Below, one piece after another: positions 8,055-16,223 of a stretch of 34,351 nt of DNA. Origin of the DNA: an uncultured Atopobium sp. (GTDB lineage Bacteria > Actinomycetota > Coriobacteriia > Coriobacteriales > Atopobiaceae); contig CAMPVF010000015.1 in NCBI GenBank assembly GCA_946997485.1, forward strand, positions 1 to 34,351, in the 5' to 3' direction. The notes under the pieces were generated by a model. The model saw nothing but the letters and a program-made list of their open reading frames with translations, searched no databases and was not told where the DNA came from. Made by a program: the position numbers and the translations under genes. Numbering within the stretch: the first letter of the stretch is position 1; every line of letters begins with the position of its first letter.

Positions 8055-9302
8055 TTAGAGAGCGCCGCAGATAACGACGTCGCCTTCCTTCATGATTGTT
8101 TCCATGTTCTCGGGCTTAAGCTCGTGAATGTTGCGGAGTGGGTCGCCGTTAAGAACGATAAGGTCGGCAGACAGACCCTCGCGGAGGGTACCAAACTCGT
8201 CCTCATGGTGTACCATCTTTGCGCCGTGGAGCGTTGCGTATTTAATGGTCTCGAGCTCGGTGAAGCCAGCCTTGTCAACAAAGTCGTACATCTCGTCGAT
8301 AGTTACATAACCGTACGGCGTTACAAATGAGAAGGAGTCGGAACCAATGGTGAGCAAAACGCCATTCTCAGCAGCTTTACGCAGGTTAGCATAGGTGCGC
8401 TGCAGCTCTTTTTCGATGAGGGTGTCGCCGCTGTATTGCTCAAGCTCTTCAGTCCATACTGGAGGATACGTTGCATACCATGTTGGCAAGAAACCAATGG
8501 TTGGCGTAAAGAATGTACCTCTTTCGGCCATGAGTTCCATTGTTTTTTCTTCGAGCTTAAAGCCATGAATGAGTTGCTCTACACCACAGTCTACTGCGTC
8601 ATGAGCAGCGGAAGTTGAGTTGTAGGAGTGTGCCCATACAGGAATGCCAACCATCTTTGCTTCGTCGCAAATAGCCTGAATTTCTTCACGGCAGTAGTTT
8701 TGGTCGCCTGCTGCGTCCCAACGCCACATACCACCACCAGATGCCCAAATCTTAAGAGCATCGGGGTTCTCGCGCAAACGACGACGAACAGCAATACGAA
8801 GGTTCCACGGGCCGTCTACCTGGTCGCCCCAAGGGTGCGAATCCTTGTTGTAGTCTTGTGGAAGACGGTGAGAGTCACCGTGACCAGCAGTACGCGAAAA
8901 ACCAAGGCCGGTAGCAAAAATACGGGGGCCTTTCATAATGCCCATGTTAACAACGTCGCGGATAGCAATACCGTTACGGCCAATTTCGCATACGGTGGTA
9001 AGACCATGCGTAAGTGCGTCATACGCTTGCTTTACAGCAACAGTTTGTTTTTGAGCAACAGACTCTACAACCCAGTCGATGTCGTTATCGGTAAGGTTGC
9101 CCGAGAAGTGAATGTGGGAGTCGATAAGACCAGGCATAATGGTTTTGCCCGAAATGTCGCGTACTTCATAGCCCGCAGGAACTTCGGTGCGAGGACCAGC
9201 ATACGTGATCTTCTTATCGTCTACCAATACCAGAGAGTCTGCTACAGGTGCTGCACCTGTACCGTCGATGAGCTGACCGCCAACGAAAGCATACTTAGCC
9301 AT
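8055..9302 (-). CDS. Amidohydrolase-superfamily metallohydrolase (prolidase/imidazolonepropionase-like)
   Basis: A 415-residue cytoplasmic TIM-barrel hydrolase with a complete binuclear metal site: His63 and His65 (D-S-H-I-H), carbamylated Lys184 (L-K-I-W-A-S-G-G), His225 (W-A-H-S), His246 (L-I-H-G) and Asp322 (G-S-D). The N-terminal G-x-L-I-D-G-T-G and C-terminal A-D-L-I-V-L-N-G-D-P-L are typical of the subgroup usually annotated amidohydrolase or Xaa-Pro dipeptidase. The true substrate cannot be told from sequence. AAGGAGG lies 8 nt before the ATG, in a leader where TTAGG-TTTTTT-CCTAA can form a small hairpin next to the site. It is 192 nt downstream of an APC permease, which could import the substrate. 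Confidence 0.85.
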   Translation of the reverse strand: MAKYAFVGGQLIDGTGAAPVADSLVLVDDKKITYAGPRTEVPAGYEVRDISGKTIMPGLIDSHIHFSGNLTDNDIDWVVESVAQKQTVAVKQAYDALTHGLTTVCEIGRNGIAIRDVVNMGIMKGPRIFATGLGFSRTAGHGDSHRLPQDYNKDSHPWGDQVDGPWNLRIAVRRRLRENPDALKIWASGGGMWRWDAAGDQNYCREEIQAICDEAKMVGIPVWAHSYNSTSAAHDAVDCGVEQLIHGFKLEEKTMELMAERGTFFTPTIGFLPTWYATYPPVWTEELEQYSGDTLIEKELQRTYANLRKAAENGVLLTIGSDSFSFVTPYGYVTIDEMYDFVDKAGFTELETIKYATLHGAKMVHHEDEFGTLREGLSADLIVLNGDPLRNIHELKPENMETIMKEGDVVICGAL

Positions 9303-9424
9303 TTACATGACCTCCTTAGGAAAAAACCTAACTACTATTAAGACTGCGCGAGCATGCACGCGAATTATGTTCGCAGGCACATTGGCGCTATGCACACGCA
9401 CGCGCAGATCTATCCAACAATAAG

Positions 9425-9459
9425 GTGACGTCTCAACAAAACGCGCATTTATACGTCAC
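9425..9459. repeat. Inverted repeat GTGACGT / ACGTCAC between permease and amidohydrolase
   Basis: GTGACGT (9425-9431) and ACGTCAC (9453-9459) are perfect inverted copies separated by 21 nt, in the spacer between the APC permease and the amidohydrolase. No U-run follows on either strand, so it is more operator-like than terminator-like. Function unknown. Confidence 0.35.
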
Positions 9460-9494
9460 ACGATGCGCTTTACCACCTGCCGGGGTGTTATGTG

Positions 9495-10949
9495 CTACTT
9501 CTTTGAGTTCATTGATTGCGATGCAAAGAAGATAGCAAAACCAATAACAATCCAGGCAACGGTAATAATCCACTCAATAGGTTTGAGTGCGGCAGGACTA
9601 AATGGAACAACCATAAGGCCGATAACAATGAGACCAGCCAAAATAGCAGCACCAATACCAAGATAGCCACCATTTACCTTGTAAGGACGAGGAAGCTCGG
9701 GCTCGGTTTGACGCAAGCGCCAGCATACGATGCCCGCCATGGTGCATGCGAAGATAAAACCAAGTGCTGCAACAGCGGTAAGCGGAAGAAGCATATTGCC
9801 GCCCAGGAAAGGTCCAACAAGTGTGAGCACAGCAAGAACAATGTTTGCAACCTTGGGTGCACCACTGTTTGGATCGATTTCTGCAAACGCGCTGGGAACC
9901 ATCTTTTTGCGGCCAAGTGCCAGCAGCAGACGGCTTGACGCACCATAAAATGAGTTCATGGGGCCTAAAGGACCAAGCGTTGCGATGATAAGCATGGCAA
10001 TGTAGAAGAAAATGTTAATGCGTTCAAGCACGGCAAGTGCAGGTACCGACGACTTAACAAATTCGTGCCAATCGATGAGCGTACCAAATGAATAGATGCA
10101 AATGAGGTAGAAAATGCCGCTGGCAATAAGAGCCAAAGCAGGGATAATACCAAATTTCTTCCAGTCGATACCCTCTGAAGCTTCTTCTGCCTGCTGCGGA
10201 ATTGTGTCGAAGCCTGCATAGAAGAACGGCGTGAGTACAAGAACAGCCATAACACCAGCAAGGAGCGAGGTTGCATCGGTAGACTTACCACCAGCAGCGT
10301 CGGCTACTTGCGAAAAGAGTGGCATACCATTTGAAGGCGAACCGGTCATAAATGAAATTACCATGGCAAGAATCATACCGGCAAGCAGCGCTTTTGTGAG
10401 GAACGATGAAAGCTTTGCTGCTGCACCAGCACCATGAAAGTTAAGGTACACAACAAGCACCGCAAACCCAAGTGCAATAACCGTTGGCCACAGATACACG
10501 TCTGCACCCAAAATGGTGTAGAGCTTAACATCGGTAAGCCAAGACAGAACAGGAAACTTTGCAAAACGGTCGGTTAAGAGTTTTGAAATTGCAATTGCTT
10601 CCCAGGGGCACAAAGGCGCATTACCCAACAGGAGCATCCATCCGGTGAGAAAACCCATCTTTCTACCGAATGTGCGGTCTACATACTCGATAATGCCTCC
10701 CGAGATGGGAATGGCTGCCGTAAGTTCACCAAAACACATACCAATAGGAACAAGGAATACCGCACCAAGTGCAAATGCAATCATTGCGGGAATAGGACCG
10801 CCGCCCAAGACCATCCAGTCGCCTACAAGCAGAACCCAACCGGTACCAATAATTGCGCCAAAGCCAATTGTAAAAAAGTTAAATAGGCTGAGCTCTTTTT
10901 TCATACCGGAACCCTGAGCTACAGATTGCTCTGATGTCGATGATGCCAT
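9495..10949 (-). CDS. APC-superfamily amino acid permease
   Basis: A 484-residue transporter with about twelve hydrophobic segments. The first helix F-F-T-I-G-F-G-A-I-I-G-T-G-W carries the G-x-G-x-I-I-G-(T/S)-G substrate-binding turn of the APC (amino acid-polyamine-organocation) superfamily, and F-G-E-L-T-A-A-I-P-I-S-G-G follows in helix 2-3. I start at the ATG at 10949, with GGAGG just upstream; a 4-codon longer form would need a non-ATG start inside that site. Substrate unknown: an amino acid or amine. The promoter at 11011-11041 fits, and the amidohydrolase follows on the same strand. Confidence 0.9.
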   Translation of the reverse strand: MASSTSEQSVAQGSGMKKELSLFNFFTIGFGAIIGTGWVLLVGDWMVLGGGPIPAMIAFALGAVFLVPIGMCFGELTAAIPISGGIIEYVDRTFGRKMGFLTGWMLLLGNAPLCPWEAIAISKLLTDRFAKFPVLSWLTDVKLYTILGADVYLWPTVIALGFAVLVVYLNFHGAGAAAKLSSFLTKALLAGMILAMVISFMTGSPSNGMPLFSQVADAAGGKSTDATSLLAGVMAVLVLTPFFYAGFDTIPQQAEEASEGIDWKKFGIIPALALIASGIFYLICIYSFGTLIDWHEFVKSSVPALAVLERINIFFYIAMLIIATLGPLGPMNSFYGASSRLLLALGRKKMVPSAFAEIDPNSGAPKVANIVLAVLTLVGPFLGGNMLLPLTAVAALGFIFACTMAGIVCWRLRQTEPELPRPYKVNGGYLGIGAAILAGLIVIGLMVVPFSPAALKPIEWIITVAWIVIGFAIFFASQSMNSKK

Positions 10950-11227
10950 ACACTCCTCCAATCATATTTACCGAAACCACTTTTCTTAACGCGCGTAACT
11001 TCATGATTTGAGTATACGGAAGAACTTTTTTTGTGTGTCAAGGCTCACGGAGGATCTGCCGCAAACGGACGATTTTTTGAGCTAAACGGCACTACCTATT
11101 GGTATGCCTATTCCAATTAATTACGTATCTCAGATAGTTTTGCATGTATAAATGGAAAACCAATTTCATATTGCTACGCGCTGGCGGCCTTAATAGCTCT
11201 TCTACCAGTGCTTTTATAATTGGTATG
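10950..11227. other. Leader of the APC permease and upstream spacer
   Basis: Contains the permease promoter (11011-11041). The rest, up to the glmM terminator, holds no gene. ATTGGTAT occurs twice (near 11098 and 11219). Nothing else could be recognised. Confidence 0.35.
11011..11041 (-). promoter_or_regulatory. Probable promoter of the APC permease gene
   Basis: A perfect TTGACA (11036-11041) and a TATACT (11011-11016) on the minus strand; the 19-nt spacer is longer than ideal. The expected leader is about 55 nt. Confidence 0.5.
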
Positions 11228-11260
11228 AAAAAACCACCTCGCCCATACGACGAGGTGGTT
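11228..11260 (-). terminator. Rho-independent terminator of glmM
   Basis: A perfect 10-bp stem, AACCACCTCG (11232-11241) with CGAGGTGGTT (11251-11260), 9-nt loop, followed on the minus strand by six T. It lies about 150 nt after the glmM stop. Confidence 0.88.
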
Positions 11261-11328
11261 ATGTATTCTCAGCCGTGTTGTTTATGAACAATTGCACGTA
11301 ACACGGTGTAAAAATCTCTGCACAGCAT

Positions 11329-11361
11329 GCCCTACGCACGCCCTACGCACGCCTTGCGCAC
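11329..11361. repeat. Three tandem 11-bp repeats downstream of glmM
   Basis: GCCCTACGCAC (11329-11339) is repeated exactly at 11340-11350 and with two changes at 11351-11361. The array sits between the glmM stop codon and its terminator. No coding role is seen. Confidence 0.6.
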
Positions 11362-11406
11362 GCTGCACACAGGAACACGCAGGCGCACAAACACCTACGC
11401 TACACG

Positions 11407-12750
11407 TTACGCGCGGTATGGCTCAAGCGCCTTTGTTACCACGGCAACTGCCGCTTGACACGCTGCATCTGTTGGTGCTTCTGCCAGCACGCGAATGAGC
11501 GGCTCGGTGCCACTTGCACGCACAAGCACACGACCATTACCCTCAAGCATGTGCTCAGCAGCATCAATAGCTGCAGTTATGTCGTCAGAGGCCATCACCG
11601 CTTTTTTATCGGCAACATGAACATTTACCAAAAGCTGCGGATAGCGCGTTACCGGACGGGTGAGCTCAGAGAGCTTTTCGCGCTCAGCATTAAGCACTTC
11701 CATAATGCGCAAGCTGGTCATAATGCCGTCGCCCGTTTTTTCGAGGTCAGAAAAAATCACATGACCCGATTGCTCACCACCAAGCGAATAGCCACCGCGC
11801 ATCATAGCTGCCCACACGTTTTTATCGCCCACGTCGGTTTTTTCGTAAGACAAACCTGCATCATCAAAGGCCTTAAACAGGCCAAAGTTACTCATAACGG
11901 TTGGTACAACGGTGTTTTTAGCCAGACGCCCGTGCTTTGCCATGTAAGTTGCACACACGTACATAATAAGGTCGCCATCAACCACAGCGCCGTTTTCGTC
12001 AACTGCAAGACACCTATCGGCATCACCGTCATACGCAAAGCCAACATCAAGGTGATTGCGTAGTACCAAATCTTGCAGGCGCTCAATATGCGTGGAGCCG
12101 CAATCAACATTAATGTTAAAGCCGCTCGGAGCATTGCTGATAACGTGCGTTTCTGCACCCATAGCATCAAAAACAGGGCGAGCAACCGAAGACGCAGCAC
12201 CATTTGCACAGTCTAACCCCACGCGCCAGCCTTGCATCGAAAAGCCACACGACGCAATAAGGTGCGCAATATAACGATTGCGACCCTCCATGTAGTCAAC
12301 GGTACAACCAATTTTGTCGCCCGTTGCCAAAGGCACGGTACCTGCGTATTCATCGTCGATATAGGCTTCGATGTGCTCAAGCACGTCCTCGTCCATTTTG
12401 TAACCCTCGCCGTTCACGAGTTTAATACCGTTGTCGTCAAACGGATTATGCGAAGCAGTAATCATAATGCCGCAGTCGAAATGACCGTCGAGCACCTCAT
12501 AGGACAAACCGGGTGTAGGAATAACATGCAAGATGTACGTGTCGGCGCCCGATGCAACAAGGCCACTTACCAGGGCACTTTCAAACATATAACTTGAACG
12601 ACGGGTATCTTTACCAAGCAAGATGCGGGCTTTTTTGCCTTCGCGCAAACCATAATACCAGCCCACAAAACGGCCAATCTTAAACGCGTGGTCAACGCGC
12701 AAGCCCTCGTTTGCCTTGCCGCGAAAACCGTCAGTTCCGAAATATTTCAT
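11407..12750 (-). CDS. glmM: Phosphoglucosamine mutase
   Basis: Interconverts glucosamine-6-phosphate and glucosamine-1-phosphate, feeding UDP-GlcNAc and so peptidoglycan. 447 residues, normal for the family. It starts M-K-Y-F-G-T-D-G-F-R-G. The phosphoserine is Ser100 in T-A-S-H-N-P; the Mg-binding loop D-G-D-A-D-R has Asp241, 243 and 245; G-G-E-Q-S-G-H and R-A-S-G-T-E-P complete the sugar and phosphate sites. The ATG at 12750 follows AAGGAG; the upstream 23 codons of open frame are not used by the family. It ends at the terminator at 11228-11260 and is separated from rpsI by another terminator. Confidence 0.97.
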   Translation of the reverse strand: MKYFGTDGFRGKANEGLRVDHAFKIGRFVGWYYGLREGKKARILLGKDTRRSSYMFESALVSGLVASGADTYILHVIPTPGLSYEVLDGHFDCGIMITASHNPFDDNGIKLVNGEGYKMDEDVLEHIEAYIDDEYAGTVPLATGDKIGCTVDYMEGRNRYIAHLIASCGFSMQGWRVGLDCANGAASSVARPVFDAMGAETHVISNAPSGFNINVDCGSTHIERLQDLVLRNHLDVGFAYDGDADRCLAVDENGAVVDGDLIMYVCATYMAKHGRLAKNTVVPTVMSNFGLFKAFDDAGLSYEKTDVGDKNVWAAMMRGGYSLGGEQSGHVIFSDLEKTGDGIMTSLRIMEVLNAEREKLSELTRPVTRYPQLLVNVHVADKKAVMASDDITAAIDAAEHMLEGNGRVLVRASGTEPLIRVLAEAPTDAACQAAVAVVTKALEPYRA

Positions 12751-12846
12751 TTCAACTCCTTTACGTGTTTTTAAGCTGTTAAACACAAAAGTAAGCATAT
12801 TGTAGCGCGACTTATGCAAAAGCAGGAGTATGCATAGCTACCATAC

Positions 12847-12880
12847 AAAAAAACCTGCACATCGCAAGATGTACAGGTTT
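12847..12880 (-). terminator. Rho-independent terminator of the rplM-rpsI operon
   Basis: AAACCTGCACATC (12851-12863), a GCAA tetraloop and GATGTACAGGTTT (12868-12880): a 13-bp stem with one mismatch, followed by seven T on the minus strand. It lies 83 nt after the rpsI stop. Confidence 0.9.
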
Positions 12881-12962
12881 TGCATGCATGTATAGCACGT
12901 GCGTTGTGCTTGTACGCTGCTGCAAGCTGTGTTGTACAACCTGCAGGGCGTGAAAGCACATA

Positions 12963-13358
12963 TTAACGCTTCGAGAATTGCGGACGCTTACGAGCTTTCT
13001 TCAGACCGTATTTCTTACGCTCAACAGCACGTGAATCGCGGGTGAGCAAACCAGCCTTTTTAAGGTCGGCACGATATTCGCCTGCATCAAGCAGAGCACG
13101 AGCAATACCCAAACGAAGTGCACCAGATTGACCGTTGATACCGCCGCCATCGCAACGTGCGTGAACATCGAAACGATTTACGGTATCGGTTGCACGAAAT
13201 GGTGCAAGTGCATTATCGAGAAGCTGCTGGCGACCAAAATAGACGCGCGCTTCACGACCATTTACAACAACTTTACCAGTTCCAGGAACTAAACGAACAC
13301 GGGCAGTAGCCTCTTTACGGCGTCCAGTGCCAGTGTATACAGCGCTTGTATCAGCCAT
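12963..13358 (-). CDS. rpsI: Ribosomal protein uS9
   Basis: 131 residues, a small-subunit protein whose C-terminal tail reaches the P-site tRNA. Y-T-G-T-G-R-R-K-E-A-T-A-R-V near the start, G-G-G-I-N-G-Q-S-G-A and the terminal K-K-A-R-K-R-P-Q-F-S-K-R are diagnostic. It begins 3 nt after the rplM stop and its GGAGG lies inside the rplM end, so the pair is translationally coupled. Confidence 0.98.
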   Translation of the reverse strand: MADTSAVYTGTGRRKEATARVRLVPGTGKVVVNGREARVYFGRQQLLDNALAPFRATDTVNRFDVHARCDGGGINGQSGALRLGIARALLDAGEYRADLKKAGLLTRDSRAVERKKYGLKKARKRPQFSKR

Positions 13359-13361
13359 ATG

Positions 13362-13802
13362 CTATGCCTCCAATTCGATCTTTTGAGGATTCTGAGCAGT
13401 GTGTGAGTGCTCGCTACCAGCGTATACCTTAAGCTTTGTAGCTTGCATACGGCCAAGCGTTCCCTTAGGAAGCATGCCCTTAATTGCATGCTCAATAACG
13501 CGCTCAGGATGTTTTGCCATGGCTTCTTCAAACGATTCGAACTTGATGCCACCCAGAAAACCGGTGTGACGCCAGTAGGTTTTGGAAGCAGCTTTGCTAC
13601 CCGAAAGTTTTACTTTAGCAGCGTTGATGACAACAACAAAGTCTCCGGTATCGGAGTTTGGTGTGTATTGTGGCTTGTTTTTACCACGAAGAATCATTGC
13701 TGCGGTCGTTGCAAGACGACCAAGTGTTGCACCGTCAGCATCGATGAGAACCCATTTGCGTTCTACCTCGCCTGCTTTGGCAAAGTGAGTCGATTTTTTC
13801 AC
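13362..13802 (-). CDS. rplM: Ribosomal protein uL13
   Basis: 146 residues. W-V-L-I-D-A-D-G-A-T-L-G-R-L-A-T near the start, G-D-F-V-V-V-I-N-A-A-K-V and the K-G-M-L-P-K-G-T-L-G-R motif are diagnostic of L13. The start is GTG at 13802, with GGAGGAG just upstream. It is the first gene of the L13-S9 operon under the promoter at 13874-13902. The leader is about 65 nt; no recognised autoregulatory fold was identified in it. Confidence 0.98.
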   Translation of the reverse strand: MKKSTHFAKAGEVERKWVLIDADGATLGRLATTAAMILRGKNKPQYTPNSDTGDFVVVINAAKVKLSGSKAASKTYWRHTGFLGGIKFESFEEAMAKHPERVIEHAIKGMLPKGTLGRMQATKLKVYAGSEHSHTAQNPQKIELEA

Positions 13803-13873
13803 GTGACTCCTCCACTTACTATTAGATGACGCTTATCCTTTTGAGGTTACGGGGCTCAGTGGTAAGCTTTAAA

Positions 13874-13902
13874 AGTATACGTCAATTGTGTATGCCTATC
13901 AA
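13874..13902 (-). promoter_or_regulatory. rplM-rpsI promoter
   Basis: TTGATA (13897-13902), a 17-nt spacer and TATACT (13874-13879) on the minus strand, the best-matched promoter in the window. The predicted start near 13867 gives a leader of about 65 nt. Confidence 0.75.
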
Positions 13903-14121
13903 TCTTTTATTTGCGCAACAGGTGCGGACGCAGTGTTTTTCAAAAGTTATCCACAAACCCGTTAATTCCCGTAAATTCCAAAGGTTAGTAGAACACTACG
14001 TAGAACACTTCACACGCCTCCAAGACTTAGTAGAACACAGATCAACGCTCAAACATGTTTAGGCGGAATTTTTGGCTGAAATCGTACAAAACTCCACTTT
14101 GACACACGTAGCGCAATTAAC
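13903..14121. other. Spacer between the rplM promoter and the tmRNA terminator, with repeated motifs
   Basis: No gene. It holds one perfect DnaA-box nonamer TTATCCACA (13947-13955) and three GTAGAACAC motifs (13988-13996, 14000-14008, 14030-14038), two of them within the longer TAGTAGAACAC. The same 11-mer recurs at 19409-19419. Possible protein-binding sites; the factor is unknown. Confidence 0.4.
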
Positions 14122-14177
14122 AAAAAAACAGTCCATACATGAGCCCGCGTTTGTGCAGGTAACCATGCATGAACTGT
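14122..14177 (-). terminator. tmRNA terminator
   Basis: ACAGTCCATACATG (14128-14141) pairs with CATGCATGAACTGT (14164-14177) apart from two mismatch or wobble positions. On the minus strand the hairpin is followed by seven T. It begins 12 nt past the CCA end of tmRNA. Confidence 0.85.
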
Positions 14178-14188
14178 ATGATTTTCGA

Positions 14189-14564
14189 TGGTGGAGGTGC
14201 GGAGAGTCGAACTCCGGTCCAACGTACATTCCTGGCAGGTGTCTTCAAGCTTAGTTACGAATTAGCATTTGGATACAACACATCTCGCAACGAATTTGTT
14301 CTATCCTATCCCGCATAGTCTTATGCACAAATCTGCAGGCATTCTTTGTGCAGCAACCTCCTAAAATGACACCTAATCTCATGCCGGAGATACGCACAAG
14401 AAAGATGGCTGCTTGTATAAATTAAGCAGCAAGAGCGAGCTTTTGGCTGCTCTTGAAAGGAATAACGTTGTCAATTAAATTTGACAGTACCCCTGTTTAA
14501 CGTGGCGAGGAGACCACGGCTTGCTGCCCACCTCAAACGTACCTTGTCGAATCCAGTCACCCCC
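14189..14564 (-). ncRNA. ssrA: Transfer-messenger RNA (one-piece)
   Basis: 376 nt, rescuing stalled ribosomes with SmpB. The 5' end GGGGGUGACUGGAUUCGAC and the 3' end with T-loop GGAGUUCGACUCUCC and encoded CCA form the tRNA-like domain; the 7-bp acceptor stem pairs with a single G-U. The tag reading frame is at 14422-14472 (resume codon GAC at 14472-14470, stop TAA): DNVIPFKSSQKLALAA. The L-A-L-A-A end is the usual degradation signal. The resume codon is inferred because the preceding codons in other frames run into a stop. It lies downstream of smpB, its partner, and upstream of rplM. Confidence 0.97.
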
Positions 14565-14617
14565 AATGCTGCGCCGCTAGGCGTGGCGCTTACGCGTTGC
14601 GTTTATCTTGGCTTTCT

Positions 14618-14647
14618 ATGGTACCAATATCACACGCTACTTTGCAA
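14618..14647 (-). promoter_or_regulatory. Possible tmRNA promoter
   Basis: TTGCAA (14642-14647), 18 nt, TACCAT (14618-14623) on the minus strand, each matching consensus at 4 of 6 positions. It would give a precursor with about 45 extra 5' nucleotides, to be trimmed. Read-through from smpB is the alternative. Confidence 0.3.
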
Positions 14648-14688
14648 GTGCCCAGCTCAACCCTGGCGTTGCTGCGACCTGTTAAACC

Positions 14689-15213
14689 CTAGCGTTGCTG
14701 TGCACGTTCCTTGAGCGCACGCGCAATTTCCCGATCGGAATCGCGCTTTGCGGCGCTTGCGCGTTTGTCGTACAGCTTTTTTCCTCTACCCAAGCCAACC
14801 TGCACTTTAACGCGGCTGTGCTCATCAAAATAAATCTTAAGCGGCACCAAGGCAATGCCTTTTACCTGCAGTTTTCGCTCAATAGTGGTAATTTGTTTGC
14901 GATGCATCAGCAGCTTACGCCTTCTATCAGCATCAATGTTCCACACGCCGCCATGCGAATAGGGCGGAATGTGCAAGCCAACCAAAAACAGTTCACGCTT
15001 GCGCACAATACAAAATGTGTCGGTAATTTGGCATGCGCGCTCACGCAAACTTTTAACCTCGCAGCCCACAAGCTCAATGCCTGCTTCCCATGTTGTATCA
15101 ATATCATATTCATGACGAGCAGTACGATTTTGAGCAATAAGCCGAGCTGCGCTTGCGCGGTTTGATGCACCCTGCGCACGCGACGCTGTGTTCATAGTGT
15201 TGTGTTTTGCCAT
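14689..15213 (-). CDS. smpB: SsrA-binding protein
   Basis: Binds tmRNA and brings it to stalled ribosomes. 174 residues, about 20 longer than usual because of a Ser/Ala/Arg-rich N-terminal tail. The core has N-R-x-A-R-H-E-Y, G-I-x-L-x-G-x-E-V-K-S-L-R and D-x-x-R-x-R-K-L-L-x-H, then the R-x-K-V-x-x-G-L-G-R-G-K-K-x-Y-D-K-R tail that folds on the ribosome. GGTGAGGT precedes the ATG. The tmRNA gene follows 124 nt downstream, and the TPR-like gene ends 6 nt upstream, so those two genes are probably co-transcribed. Confidence 0.97.
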   Translation of the reverse strand: MAKHNTMNTASRAQGASNRASAARLIAQNRTARHEYDIDTTWEAGIELVGCEVKSLRERACQITDTFCIVRKRELFLVGLHIPPYSHGGVWNIDADRRRKLLMHRKQITTIERKLQVKGIALVPLKIYFDEHSRVKVQVGLGRGKKLYDKRASAAKRDSDREIARALKERAQQR

Positions 15214-15219
15214 GGTACC

Positions 15220-16119
15220 TCACCTACCTGCAGCTACATCGCCCGCTTCACCCTGCGCACGAATTTCTGCGTACAGCTGCATTACCATCTGCTGACCCAC
15301 CAAATGCGTGGCGCGTACCAGCAACTTTGTTGCCTCGTTGGTATGTTGCTGCTTGGCAAACTCATACGCACTCATAAGCAAGCAAATTACCACGTTAGCA
15401 TTTGCTCCATAGGGCACGCCCTGCGCCTGCAGCAAATCACGCGCTTCGTCGTCGGTAAACCTATCGGCATCTAATTCGCTGTCAGCAACCTCATGAAGCA
15501 AGGCATCTACCTGCGAATTGTGCGCATCGAGCATTTTTGCTGCATGCATGGCGGCACTGGCAGCATCCATGTTGTTTTGTGCGCGTAAATACAGCGCCAT
15601 ATTCGTATAGGCACTGGCAAGATGACGTACATCGCTTGCACGTTCAATTACCGACACGCTCAGCGCTGCAAATTCGTCAATATTGCCAAGTATGCGATAC
15701 ACGTCCGCAACGCTCAAACGCGCCTGGCAATCCATAGGATTCCAGCGTATTACCTGCTTAAGTGCCTCGCGAAACAGCTCTTTTTCATCAAGATACGCCC
15801 ACGCCAGCGCCAAATCGTTGTACAACCTACACAGCGGCTCTTCACTATCATGCAATTGGCGCTCATCGTGCTCGCAGCGCTGGTAAGCCAGTTTATCGGC
15901 AAATGACGAAAAACAAAACCACTGGTCGGTAGGGGTGGTTGAACAATTTGCCGCCACATAGCTTTCGGCATCATCGGCACGCGCACGAAGAAGCTCCGAG
16001 GCGTGGTCGTATTCGCCCTGCATAATAAGACTTTCGGCAGTGTCGAGTTCGCGTGCAAGCTGCGATTGCTCACGCGCTTCAAGCACTCTATTAAATGCGG
16101 TAAAACGAGTGTCTACCAT
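15220..16119 (-). CDS. TPR-like repeat protein of unknown function
   Basis: About 299 residues, soluble and helical, with no signal peptide. The middle (roughly residues 95-210) has helix-turn-helix repeats with the A-x-x-Y spacing of tetratricopeptide repeats, for example L-Y-N-D-L-A-L-A-W-A-Y and A-Y-T-N-M-A-L-Y-L-R-A-Q-N. No catalytic motif. The start is uncertain: the ATG at 16119 has a GAAAGG 15 nt away, while a TTG at 16134 lies directly against that site. A terminator hairpin (16141-16178) sits just upstream, so expression may depend on read-through from ftsEX. It ends in TGA 6 nt before smpB. Probably a scaffold for protein-protein contact; nothing ties it firmly to FtsEX or SmpB beyond position. 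Confidence 0.65.
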   Translation of the reverse strand: MVDTRFTAFNRVLEAREQSQLARELDTAESLIMQGEYDHASELLRARADDAESYVAANCSTTPTDQWFCFSSFADKLAYQRCEHDERQLHDSEEPLCRLYNDLALAWAYLDEKELFREALKQVIRWNPMDCQARLSVADVYRILGNIDEFAALSVSVIERASDVRHLASAYTNMALYLRAQNNMDAASAAMHAAKMLDAHNSQVDALLHEVADSELDADRFTDDEARDLLQAQGVPYGANANVVICLLMSAYEFAKQQHTNEATKLLVRATHLVGQQMVMQLYAEIRAQGEAGDVAAGR

Positions 16120-16140
16120 AGTTAGCTTTATCAACCTTTC

Positions 16141-16178
16141 AAAAAGCGCATCCGCAGCAGATGCAACAGATGCGCTTT
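16141..16178 (-). terminator. Terminator-like hairpin after ftsX
   Basis: AAAGCGCATC (16143-16152) and GATGCGCTTT (16169-16178) form a perfect 10-bp stem, and the minus-strand tail has five T. It ends only about 20 nt before the TPR-gene start codon, so it may act as a partial terminator between ftsX and the TPR gene. Confidence 0.75.
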
Positions 16179-16223
16179 ACTCATATACATACACAAGGTG
16201 TATTACATAATTGAACGTTGCTG

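Noticed and set aside
11329..11361. CRISPR-like array
   Set aside because: The units are contiguous 11-mers without spacers, and no cas genes are present.
13947..13955. Perfect DnaA-box nonamer as a sign of a replication origin
   Set aside because: Only one box, no cluster, no AT-rich unwinding element and no dnaA/dnaN nearby.
13900..14188. Integration scar of a phage at the tmRNA 3' end
   Set aside because: No second copy of the tmRNA 3' end and no integrase or phage gene in the window.
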